From assembly GCA_045644465.1 (NCBI GenBank), contig JAZRGV010000027.1, forward strand, positions 1 to 47,535: a DNA stretch of 47,535 bases. The letters are read 5' to 3'. Position 1 is the first letter of the stretch, and every line of letters begins with the position of its first letter. Under the pieces are notes generated by a model. The model worked only from the letters and a program-made list of their open reading frames with translations. It was not told the origin of the DNA and did no database searches. The position numbers and the translations under genes are program-made. Positions 1-6,985 of this stretch are shown one piece after another. The DNA is from HGM04593 sp045644465. Its GTDB lineage: Bacteria > Bacteroidota > Bacteroidia > Bacteroidales > Bacteroidaceae.

Positions 1-2
1 TT

Positions 3-202
3 GGGGATAATATAGATGTTGACCCAAAATAGAATATCTCCAGTGGATTTGTCATCCTGAACGTATGTGAAGGATCTTATAATAACGCAGTGAATAGATA
101 CTTCGCTTTGCTCAGTATGACAATGTGTGCCGGGTCAACTGTTATATTATTACCATTTTTTTTGTGGTGGTGGAACACCCAGGTTCACATCTATATTATC
201 AC
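3..202. repeat. Intergenic inverted-repeat element (REP/MITE-like)
   Basis: The core is an imperfect inverted repeat: the arm from 50 (TGTCATCCTGAACG...) faces its complement ending near 123 (...CTCAGTATGACA). Outside it lies a second inverted repeat, 3-25 against 132-154, sharing GTTGACCC/GGGTCAAC and an 8-base AT block. A third end-like copy at 187-200 is an exact 14-base reverse complement of 6-19. This nesting looks like a small non-coding mobile or palindromic repeat in the 3' intergenic space of the BspA gene. No ORF is present. Whether it is a known family cannot be told from one copy. Confidence 0.55.
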
Positions 203-204
203 TT

Positions 205-2055
205 TTAGTTAAGTATAACCTTAATGCTCTTTTCTGCTATTTTTATAATAGCGATATCACCTTTTGATAGTCCGCTTTCTATTGTAGCACAGCCGTTCTC
301 AATGGTTGTGCTTCCAATGTACATCGCGTCGCTTGTGTAAAGCTCAACAACTTCTCCTTCGAGTGAGCAGCTGATGTTTATAGTGCCGTTGCTTGATGTT
401 ACAAATACCGCCTTTGCAGGGATGTTAATAATGTTATTATTGTTGTTCTCGTTGCAGTCGCACTCAATCCAGCATAGAGTAGCATTTACGGTATCGGAGT
501 TATCATATCCTGTAGCAGTTGCATATACGCTTATATTGTATGTTGCAGTAAGTGCAAAGTTATTGCTGTAGTAATTTCCTGTGTAATTGTTTGTTACAGC
601 TGTTACAAATTCTGCATCAGTTGTTTCGCACTCAATTTCAATTTCTCCGTTGTTGTACTTAATAACAGGGTTTTTACATTTAGGTGTTACAACAGTTCCA
701 CCATTGAGTGTAACAATAGTTCCAAATTCACTCCATGGGTATGTTGTTTTATAGCTGTTTATTGCTTCTGCCGGCACGTGCAGTGTCATATATTCGGGAT
801 ACGAACCTTCGAAAGGATTACAATAGTCGCCCCAATCATCGCGAGTTGCTGGAACATTTGTAGCAAAGCAATATACATCTGCAAGGTTCTCACAATTACT
901 GAACGCCTTATTTCCAATGCTTGTCACGCTGTTTCCAATTGTTACACTTGTAAGTCCGGAGCAATCACTGAACGCATAATTTCCAATGCTTGTAACGCTG
1001 TTAGGTATTGTAATGCTTGTAAGTCCGGAGCAAAAATCGAACGCCCCATTTCCAATGCTTGTAACGCTGTTCGGTATTGTAATGCTTGTAAGTCCGTCGC
1101 AATAAGCGAACGCATAGCTTCCAATGCTTGTAACACTGTTAGGTATTGTTATACTTGTAAGTCCTGAGCAACCACTGAACGCCCCCTCTCCAATGCTTGT
1201 AACGCTGTTGCCGATTGTTACACTTGTAAGTTCGAAGCATTGATAGAACGCATAATTTCCAATGCTTGTCACGCTGTTCGGTATTGTAATGCTTGTAAGT
1301 CCGGAGCAACGATAGAACGCCTTTTCTCCAATGCTTGTCACGCTGTTAGGGATTATTGTATTTTTACAGCCTGCAATAAGCGTATTACTTTCTGTTTCTA
1401 TAATAGCATTACAATTATCACGACTGTCATACTTTGTATTACCCGGGTCAACAACAATACTCTCAAGTCCGGAGCAATACCAGAACGCAGTATTTCCAAT
1501 GCTTGTAACGCTGTTAGGTATTGTAATGCTTGTAAGTCCAGAGCAATTATAGAACGCATTATTTTTAATGCTTGTAACTCCATTTGGTATAACAAGTTCG
1601 GTTATCAATTCATTATTTAAATACAAATTATGCGCATAATACAACGGATTGGCATAACTACTTCCAAAATCTATATTACACCAGGCAGCAATGTCGTTTA
1701 TATGTACCTCCTTAAGTCCGGAGCATTCATAGAACGCCGCTTCTCCAATGCTTCTCACACTATTACCAATTGTTACATTTGTAAGTCCGGAGCACCAATC
1801 GAACGCATTCTCTCCAATGCTTGTAACGCTGTATGTTGTACCGTTGTAAGTAACACTCATTGGGATTACCACGCTGCCAATGTATTCATTAGAATAAGAA
1901 TAATAATTAGCACCTTTGTAAGTAACTTCTGCAGTTTTGCTATTACTATCCGTAATGTTGTAATAAATACCGTCAACCTCAAAATCATGAGCTTTCGCAT
2001 TTCCCACGCAGCACATTAGTAACAGTGCTGTAAATAGTAGATTTAATTTTTTCAT
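205..2055 (-). CDS. BspA-type leucine-rich-repeat surface protein
   Basis: A 616-aa secreted protein with an N-terminal signal peptide (residues 1-22, ending near NAKAHD). Residues about 65-420 are tandem 23-residue LRR_5/BspA repeats of the type LTSITIPNSVTSIGNYAF, interrupted once around residues 205-240. The C-terminal part is beta-rich and ends in a block like a T9SS sorting tail (GLSKGDIAIIKIAEKSIKV). BspA-type proteins of Bacteroidota are typically cell-surface adhesins binding host or bacterial proteins; the ligand here is unknown. The ATG at 2055 gives a good signal peptide. The gene stands alone, flanked by repeat-rich intergenic DNA on both sides. I saw no clear TANNTTTG promoter in the AT-rich upstream DNA. 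Confidence 0.9.
   Translation of the reverse strand: MKKLNLLFTALLLMCCVGNAKAHDFEVDGIYYNITDSNSKTAEVTYKGANYYSYSNEYIGSVVIPMSVTYNGTTYSVTSIGENAFDWCSGLTNVTIGNSVRSIGEAAFYECSGLKEVHINDIAAWCNIDFGSSYANPLYYAHNLYLNNELITELVIPNGVTSIKNNAFYNCSGLTSITIPNSVTSIGNTAFWYCSGLESIVVDPGNTKYDSRDNCNAIIETESNTLIAGCKNTIIPNSVTSIGEKAFYRCSGLTSITIPNSVTSIGNYAFYQCFELTSVTIGNSVTSIGEGAFSGCSGLTSITIPNSVTSIGSYAFAYCDGLTSITIPNSVTSIGNGAFDFCSGLTSITIPNSVTSIGNYAFSDCSGLTSVTIGNSVTSIGNKAFSNCENLADVYCFATNVPATRDDWGDYCNPFEGSYPEYMTLHVPAEAINSYKTTYPWSEFGTIVTLNGGTVVTPKCKNPVIKYNNGEIEIECETTDAEFVTAVTNNYTGNYYSNNFALTATYNISVYATATGYDNSDTVNATLCWIECDCNENNNNNIINIPAKAVFVTSSNGTINISCSLEGEVVELYTSDAMYIGSTTIENGCATIESGLSKGDIAIIKIAEKSIKVILN
914..1349 (-). repeat. 69-bp tandem repeats inside the BspA-type gene
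   Basis: The block CCAATGCTTGT recurs at 914, 983, 1052, 1121, 1190, 1259 and 1328, an exact 69-bp (23-codon) period. Neighbouring units are nearly identical at DNA level, not only in protein. A further in-phase copy starts at 1496 after an unrelated insert. Such runs can gain or lose whole units by recombination without breaking the frame. Confidence 0.9.
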
Positions 2056-2105
2056 AATATTGTTTTTATTTATTTGTTAGTTAATCTTTTTCAAAGAGAG
2101 TTGTC

Positions 2106-2303
2106 GAAAGAGATTATTGCTTGATTATCAACATTGTAATTGTTTATAATCCGCTTTTTTGCTAAACAAATAATATGTCTTGTTGATAAATATTTTGCAA
2201 AACCACTATGTTTTTTGCCTGATTTGCAATTCGCTAAGATATTTTATGTAATTTTACAACAAATATCGTATCTCTTTGAAAGAGATTGCCTTTTTGCTAA
2301 ACA
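2106..2303. repeat. Short direct repeats upstream of the BspA-type gene
   Basis: CTTTTTGCTAAACA occurs at 2155-2168 and again at 2290-2303. Each copy is preceded by GAAAGAGATT (2106 and 2278). A 15-base palindrome TCTCTTTGAAAGAGA lies at 2271-2285. The stretch 2056-2377 has no convincing gene; it holds these repeats and the hairpin at 2317-2358. Confidence 0.45.
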
Positions 2304-2316
2304 GAATCTTAAGAGT

Positions 2317-2358
2317 AAAGTGCCCTCCAGAGTTTTTTCAAACTCTGGAGGGCACTTT
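2317..2358. repeat. Perfect 19-bp palindrome, terminator-like
   Basis: The arms 2317-2335 and 2340-2358 (AAAGTGCCCTCCAGAGTTT and its complement) pair perfectly around a 4-base loop. There is no T-run directly after either arm. It could end transcripts of the small ORF at 2378-2470 or be a dispersed palindromic repeat. A hairpin with a similar edge (TAAAGTG, CTCCA) occurs at 35992-36039. Confidence 0.6.
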
Positions 2359-2377
2359 AAGCAAAATAGTTTTTTGT

Positions 2378-2470
2378 TTATTTTGTTATCAAACAATATA
2401 TCCAATATGCAATAACTCCTATGGCGGTAATTACTGTGGCTTTGCCTATGATATGCAAAAGATTTTTCAT
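2378..2470 (-). CDS. Possible 30-aa membrane peptide
   Basis: An ATG at 2470 opens a 30-codon frame whose product is mostly one hydrophobic helix (about residues 11-28, TVITAIGVIAYWIYCLI) with basic ends (KNLLH, K at the C-terminus). It lies downstream of the ferredoxin terminator and upstream of the palindrome at 2317-2358, so it is bracketed by hairpins as a separate small gene might be. No family is recognised. An upstream in-frame extension runs through the terminator and is unlikely. It may be chance. Confidence 0.3.
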   Translation of the reverse strand: MKNLLHIIGKATVITAIGVIAYWIYCLITK

Positions 2471-2491
2471 AATCTGTGGAATGTAGTTATT

Positions 2492-2513
2492 AAAAAGGGG
2501 GCTTGTAGCCCCC
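2492..2513 (-). terminator. Rho-independent terminator of the ferredoxin gene
   Basis: Read on the minus strand: GGGGGCT, a 3-base loop, AGCCCCC, then TTTTT. It sits 22 bases after the ferredoxin stop codon. Confidence 0.85.
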
Positions 2514-2535
2514 AATGTCTGTTCTTGACTTTTGA

Positions 2536-2703
2536 TTATCCCTCGTGGATAGCCTCTGAAGGACAAACACTTGCACAGCTACCGCAGTCGATGCACAATT
2601 CAGGGTTGATAGAATACTTCTCACCCTCAGAAATAGCACCCTGAGGACACTCGTCGATACATGTACCGCAAGCAACGCAGTCGTCTGAAATTACGTAAGC
2701 CAT
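2536..2703 (-). CDS. 2x[4Fe-4S] ferredoxin
   Basis: A 55-aa bacterial-type ferredoxin carrying two [4Fe-4S] clusters. The two ligand motifs are CVACGTCIDECP and CIDCGSCASVCP, each CxxCxxCxxxCP. It is a soluble low-potential electron carrier for anaerobic metabolism, for example pyruvate:ferredoxin oxidoreductase or hydrogenase. The start is the ATG at 2703 (MAYVISDD), as in clostridial-type ferredoxins; a longer frame to 2799 would run across the promoter and is rejected. It is monocistronic, between its own promoter (2736-2764) and terminator (2492-2513), and divergent from porT. Its redox partner is not in the window. Confidence 0.95.
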   Translation of the reverse strand: MAYVISDDCVACGTCIDECPQGAISEGEKYSINPELCIDCGSCASVCPSEAIHEG

Positions 2704-2735
2704 AATGTTTAAGTTTAAATTTATATTATCCGCTA

Positions 2736-2764
2736 CGAAGATAGTGTTTTTTGAGTATAAGCAA
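2736..2764 (-). promoter_or_regulatory. Promoter of the ferredoxin gene
   Basis: On the minus strand TTGC (2761-2764) lies 17 bases before TATCTTCG (2736-2743), one base off the Bacteroidota -7 consensus TANNTTTG. Transcription would begin about 25 bases before the ATG. Confidence 0.5.
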
Positions 2765-2856
2765 GCGGAACTATTGTTATTTAACATATTTTTACACAAA
2801 TATCTTTTTTTCGCCTCTTTGGCAATAAGTTGTTGTTGCTTGCGTTATAATGTATA

Positions 2857-3561
2857 ATGCTAAAAAAGATTATCTACATATTGTTGTTGCTTGTGTTGCC
2901 ACTTTCGGCGTTGGCACAGGAACGTAAGGTGCAGAACAAACCATATATCGACTATCGTCGTCTGCACTATGGTTTCTTTGTGGGTACTCATTTTCAGGAT
3001 GTGGAGTTTGTAAATAATGGCTTTGTAACCGAAAATGGCGAGATGTGGTTTGCCGATGTGGCTGAATATAGCCCGGGCTTGAGCGTTGGTGTGCTTGCCG
3101 ACCTGCGCCTGAGCAATAACTTCTCGTTGCGTGTTCTGCCAACCATGCATTTTGGACAGAACAATGTGCAACTTCGCGAGCAGGTGAGCGGTGAGGTGTC
3201 GCGTCAACAGCTGAAAACCACATATATAGCTGTTCCGCTTCATGTTAAGTTTGCTGCGGAACGTTTCAATAACTACAGGCCTTATATAACAGTGGGTGCC
3301 AGTCCAATGGTTAATCTTACTGTGAAAAAGCAAAAGCAGTTGCTTGTGAAACGCTTTGACACAATGGTTGAGGTTGGCTTTGGTTGCGACTTCTATCTCC
3401 CGTTCTTCAAGCTCATTCCTGAACTGAAGTTCTCTTTCAGTCCGTTGAATATTCTTCAACAGGAACGTAGTGATTTGCTCGATTCCAATATGCTCAAATA
3501 TACTCAGTCGCTCGATGGTATGTCGAGCAAGATGATAACTCTCTCTTTCTATTTCGAATAA
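2857..3561 (+). CDS. porT: Type IX secretion / gliding protein PorT (outer-membrane beta-barrel)
   Basis: A 234-aa protein with a signal peptide (1-20, cut after ALAQ) followed by an N-terminal block like PorT/SprT (YIDYRRLHYGFFVGTHFQD). Alternating amphipathic strands continue to the C-terminal aromatic end SFYFE, typical of an eight-stranded outer-membrane barrel. PorT is required for type IX secretion in Porphyromonas gingivalis, though its exact role in the envelope is not settled. The gene is followed after 7 bases by an alpha/beta hydrolase and is divergent from the ferredoxin gene. A generic OmpA-type porin is the alternative, but the N-terminal block favours PorT. Confidence 0.78.
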   Translation: MLKKIIYILLLLVLPLSALAQERKVQNKPYIDYRRLHYGFFVGTHFQDVEFVNNGFVTENGEMWFADVAEYSPGLSVGVLADLRLSNNFSLRVLPTMHFGQNNVQLREQVSGEVSRQQLKTTYIAVPLHVKFAAERFNNYRPYITVGASPMVNLTVKKQKQLLVKRFDTMVEVGFGCDFYLPFFKLIPELKFSFSPLNILQQERSDLLDSNMLKYTQSLDGMSSKMITLSFYFE

Positions 3562-3568
3562 TCTTTTT

Positions 3569-4186
3569 ATGGAAAGGAACAATAAACTGCTGTATGTTCA
3601 CGGTTTCGCCTCTTCGGGAAGTTCGGGCACGGTTATGACTTTGCGCCGACATCTTGCTTCGTGGCGTGTGATAGCTCCCGACCTTCCTGTCGATCCGTTC
3701 GAGGCTCTTGAGCTGTTGCGTAGCATTGTGGAAAAGGAGAAACCCGACGTTGTTGTAGGCACCTCAATGGGCGGAATGTACGCCCAACAGCTTTGGGGTG
3801 TTCCACGAATAATTGTTAACCCTTCGTTTGAGATGTCGCGCTCACTGCTCTTTGGCAAGATGGGACGTAACAGATATACTGCCAAGCGACAAGATGGTGC
3901 AACGGAGTTCCGTATAGACAAGACTGTTGTGGAGCGTTTCAAGCAGATGGAGAAAACGCAGTTCGATGGCGTTAATGATGCCGAGAAGGAACTTGTTACG
4001 GCTCTTTTTGGCGACAAGGACCCTGTGGTGAATTTCTATCCGCTGGTGTCGGAGCTATATGGCAAGGAACGTTGCGTGCATTTTAACGGTGAGCATCGCT
4101 TGAACGACGAGGTGGTTAAAAAGGTTCTTGTTCCAATAATCGGCCGCTATGTGAAAGCCGACGATTCACAGGATTGGAGCTTTTGA
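3569..4186 (+). CDS. YqiA/YcfP-family alpha/beta hydrolase
   Basis: A 205-aa soluble serine hydrolase. The oxyanion-side motif LLYVHGFASSG is near the N-terminus, and the nucleophile elbow GTSMGG puts Ser66 as nucleophile. The acid is likely Asp149 or Asp151 (GDKDPVV) and the base His176 (GEHR). This is the small lidless fold of the UPF0227 (YqiA/YcfP) group, whose members are esterase-like with unknown physiological substrates. It has no signal peptide, so it is cytoplasmic. It is probably co-transcribed with porT (7-base gap), but nothing ties it to secretion. Confidence 0.8.
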   Translation: MERNNKLLYVHGFASSGSSGTVMTLRRHLASWRVIAPDLPVDPFEALELLRSIVEKEKPDVVVGTSMGGMYAQQLWGVPRIIVNPSFEMSRSLLFGKMGRNRYTAKRQDGATEFRIDKTVVERFKQMEKTQFDGVNDAEKELVTALFGDKDPVVNFYPLVSELYGKERCVHFNGEHRLNDEVVKKVLVPIIGRYVKADDSQDWSF

Positions 4187-4233
4187 TAATAGTTGTTAAA
4201 AATGGCATTTCTCTTTTGCTGTTCTTAATAAAC

Positions 4234-4265
4234 TTTGTATATTATCTCTCTTTATAGTATCTTTG
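4234..4265 (+). promoter_or_regulatory. Consensus Bacteroidota promoter of the TonB-receptor cluster
   Basis: TTTG (4234-4237), 20 bases, then TATCTTTG (4258-4265) matches the -33/-7 consensus exactly. Transcription should start near 4272, leaving a leader of about 25 bases before the GTG at 4297. Confidence 0.8.
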
Positions 4266-4296
4266 CACATAACTGCAAAGATATTTTTATTTATAA

Positions 4297-6507
4297 GTGA
4301 ATTTCCTTTTTGCCATAATAATGTTGTTTGCAATGCCGGAGAGCGAGAGTGTCGATTCGGTGTTGTTGCAGGCTGTGGATATAGTTTCTTCGGTGAAAAT
4401 ATCCGATGAAGAGGCTGTAAACTCCTATTCCACAACTTCGCTTCGTCGTGCCGAACTCGAGAACAGGCATATAACTTCTGTCAAGGAACTGTCGGCCATT
4501 GCTCCCAATTTCTATCAACCCGACTATGGCTCGCGAATGACATCGTCGATGTATGTTCGGGGCTTCGGCTCGCGTATCGACCAGCCGGTAGTGGGCATGA
4601 ATATCGACGGTGTGCCGGTGATGAACAAAAATAACTACGATTTTGAATTGTTTGATATCGACCGCGTGCAGGTTATGCGCGGAGCTCAAGGGCTTCTCTA
4701 TGGCCGTAACACGTCGGGAGGTGCAATAAACCTATATACTATGTCGCCACTTAATTTCCAGGGCAAGCGTTTTACTCTGGAGTATGGCAATGCAAACAAT
4801 GTGCGTGTAAAGGCATCGCACTATGCAGCCCCTTCGCGTAGCTTCGGATGGGCTGTGAGCCTGTTGTATAACCATAGCGACGGATATTTCCTAAACCATG
4901 AACTTGGCAAGAACTGTGACGGGGGCGATAACGGAGCGTTGCGCTTGCGTCTGCAGTGGTTGCCGGCAAGCGGGTGGAGCATCGACAACACGCTCGCCGT
5001 TGGCTATACCTCTGAAGGCGGTTGGGCATACAGGTATTATAACCCTGCCAACGAGTCGCTTGCGCCGGTGGCATATAACGATGAATGTTCGTACAAACGC
5101 TTTAATGTTTCGGAGGGGCTTGTTGTAAAGCGAATGCTCGATTGGGCAACAATATCTTCTACAACAGGTTACCAATATGTCGATGACCGCATGCGTCTTG
5201 ACAATGATTTTCTACCTCTCGATTACTTCTCAATGGGGCAGTATCAAAAGGAGCACTCATTGACTCAGGAGTTTGTGATAAAAGCAAAAGACTTGGGTGC
5301 ATTCAATCTGTTGGGTGGTCTTTTCGGCTTCTTCAAGCATAACAATATGTCCGCACCTGTGCACTTCAAACAGTACGGCATAGATAATCTTATTTTGAAA
5401 AATGCCAACGAAGAGTGGTATTATACCCTTGGCGATGACAGAGAACTCTCTTTTGCCCAGGATAACTTTGTTATAGATGATGACTTCGTGATTCCTGCAT
5501 TCGGCGTGGCTGCCTATGTGCAGGGCGGTATATCGTGGGGCGGCTTCGACTTTAAGGCCGGCCTGCGTGTCGATTACGAGTACTCTTCGATGAGCTATAA
5601 CAGCCATTCCACTGTGCATTACAAAACATACAAGAGTAGTGATGTGTATGAGGAACTGAATACCGACTTCAAAGGTAAAAAGGCTGTAGATGCCTTTGAA
5701 CTGTTACCAAGCATATCGGCTTCATATAGCGATGAATGGGGTAGTATATATGCCTCTGCACGCAAGGGCTTCAAGGCCGGCGGTTTCAACACTCAGCTCT
5801 TTTCCGATATTTTACAGAACAAGATGATTGGTGAACTCATTGGTAACGACCAGGGGGTAGATGCTGCGTCAACAGTGTATAAACCCGAGGAGAATTGGAC
5901 TTTTGAGTTAGGAACACATCTGTTGCCACTGCCCGATGATAACTTTAAGATATCGGCTTCGCTCTTTTATATTGATTGCCGCAATCAACAGCTAACGGTA
6001 TTTCCCGATAATGGTACGGGGCGTATGATGTCGAATGCCGGTCATTCGTTCAGCACCGGTGCCGAACTTGCTGTGCGCTATACAGTTGCTGATATAACCT
6101 TTGATGCCGGCTTTGGTTATACTCACGCCGAGTTCATCAAGTACAATCGCGGTGATGTTGACTTTTCGGGAAAGATTCTGCCTTATGCTCCGCGCGAGAC
6201 ATATTCGGCAAATATATCCTATCGATTGCCTGTTCCGCGTAGCTTTGCTAACTATCTGGTGCTTAATGTGGGATGGAACGGCATAGGTCGCACCTATTGG
6301 AACGAGGAGAATAACTTGTCGCAACCGTTCTACAGTCTGCTGTCGGCATCGCTTGCTTGGGAGAAGGGGCATTGGGGTGCTTCGCTGTGGGGCAAGAATC
6401 TGTTGAATGAGAAATACAATACTTTCTATTTCCGTTCAATAGGCAACGACTTCTTTGCACAGGGCAAGCCGTTGCATTTTGGTGTATCGTTGCATGTTAA
6501 TCTTTAA
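4297..6507 (+). CDS. TonB-dependent outer-membrane receptor (siderophore-type)
   Basis: A 736-aa receptor. A short hydrophobic N-terminus (MNFLFAIIMLF) is followed by the plug domain (about 55-150: SSMYVRGFGSR, NIDGVPV, VQVMRGAQGLLYGRNTSGG) and a 22-stranded barrel with the family block ASARKGFKAGGFN and a C-terminal aromatic strand. It lacks the SusC N-terminal carboxypeptidase-like domain and has no SusD partner, so it resembles siderophore/haem/cofactor receptors more than glycan importers. The start is GTG: an in-frame stop lies immediately upstream at 4294, and the first ATG (4321) would shorten the signal peptide. It heads a cluster with a lipoprotein, a GH123-like hydrolase and a flavodiiron protein. 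The ligand is unknown. Confidence 0.9.
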   Translation: MNFLFAIIMLFAMPESESVDSVLLQAVDIVSSVKISDEEAVNSYSTTSLRRAELENRHITSVKELSAIAPNFYQPDYGSRMTSSMYVRGFGSRIDQPVVGMNIDGVPVMNKNNYDFELFDIDRVQVMRGAQGLLYGRNTSGGAINLYTMSPLNFQGKRFTLEYGNANNVRVKASHYAAPSRSFGWAVSLLYNHSDGYFLNHELGKNCDGGDNGALRLRLQWLPASGWSIDNTLAVGYTSEGGWAYRYYNPANESLAPVAYNDECSYKRFNVSEGLVVKRMLDWATISSTTGYQYVDDRMRLDNDFLPLDYFSMGQYQKEHSLTQEFVIKAKDLGAFNLLGGLFGFFKHNNMSAPVHFKQYGIDNLILKNANEEWYYTLGDDRELSFAQDNFVIDDDFVIPAFGVAAYVQGGISWGGFDFKAGLRVDYEYSSMSYNSHSTVHYKTYKSSDVYEELNTDFKGKKAVDAFELLPSISASYSDEWGSIYASARKGFKAGGFNTQLFSDILQNKMIGELIGNDQGVDAASTVYKPEENWTFELGTHLLPLPDDNFKISASLFYIDCRNQQLTVFPDNGTGRMMSNAGHSFSTGAELAVRYTVADITFDAGFGYTHAEFIKYNRGDVDFSGKILPYAPRETYSANISYRLPVPRSFANYLVLNVGWNGIGRTYWNEENNLSQPFYSLLSASLAWEKGHWGASLWGKNLLNEKYNTFYFRSIGNDFFAQGKPLHFGVSLHVNL

Positions 6508-6509
6508 GA

Positions 6510-6977
6510 ATGATGAAAAATATAATAAAATTATTGATTTTATCGGTTGTTTTTGTACTCGGAGCGTGTGTTGACAATAGTACGACATTTCCCCCGGAAA
6601 CCGATGGCGTCTTTTATGGCGATCTCGTAGTTGATGATTACACCGATAAACATATAGGAATCTCTGTTACGGAAACTTCGGACTCAGTCGTTGATATATT
6701 CTTTAATGATGTTAAGTTCGCTAAAGCAATGCCGGTACGAATTGATATAACCGTAAAAGGTGTATCTTCGCAAAAAGTTGATGAGATGCTATGTTTCTCG
6801 GCTACAGATATCGATCCGTATGTGAATAAGGAACAAGAACCGCAACCGGCATATCGCTTTGCAGAGATATCAGGGACGGTGACGGGTAATGAACTTGTGC
6901 TTTCGGCAAAAATGGCCGATGATTTAAAACCGTCACGTGCCGGCAAGAAGTTCAGCTTTAGAGGAACTTGTAAATAA
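6510..6977 (+). CDS. Small lipoprotein, possibly calycin-like
   Basis: A 155-aa protein with a lipoprotein signal (lipobox LGAC, Cys about 20) and a beta-rich body without cysteines in a metal-binding pattern. The pattern of short strands (GVFYGDLVVDD ... ISGTVTGNELVLSAKM ... FSFRGTCK) resembles calycin-like lipoproteins found in Bacteroidota, but I do not recognise a named family with certainty. It begins 2 bases after the TonB-receptor stop, so it is translationally linked to it and may be a surface or periplasmic partner in ligand uptake. ATG codons at 6510 and 6513 are both possible starts. Confidence 0.7.
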   Translation: MMKNIIKLLILSVVFVLGACVDNSTTFPPETDGVFYGDLVVDDYTDKHIGISVTETSDSVVDIFFNDVKFAKAMPVRIDITVKGVSSQKVDEMLCFSATDIDPYVNKEQEPQPAYRFAEISGTVTGNELVLSAKMADDLKPSRAGKKFSFRGTCK

Positions 6978-6985
6978 AACTATAT

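Noticed and set aside
914..1570. Regular repeats that could suggest a CRISPR array
   Set aside because: The 69-bp period is in frame with 23-residue leucine-rich repeats of an intact secreted protein; there are no unique spacers and no cas genes.
2860..3582. 240-aa minus-strand ORF antisense to porT
   Set aside because: It mirrors porT exactly and has no family features; porT has a signal peptide and barrel pattern.
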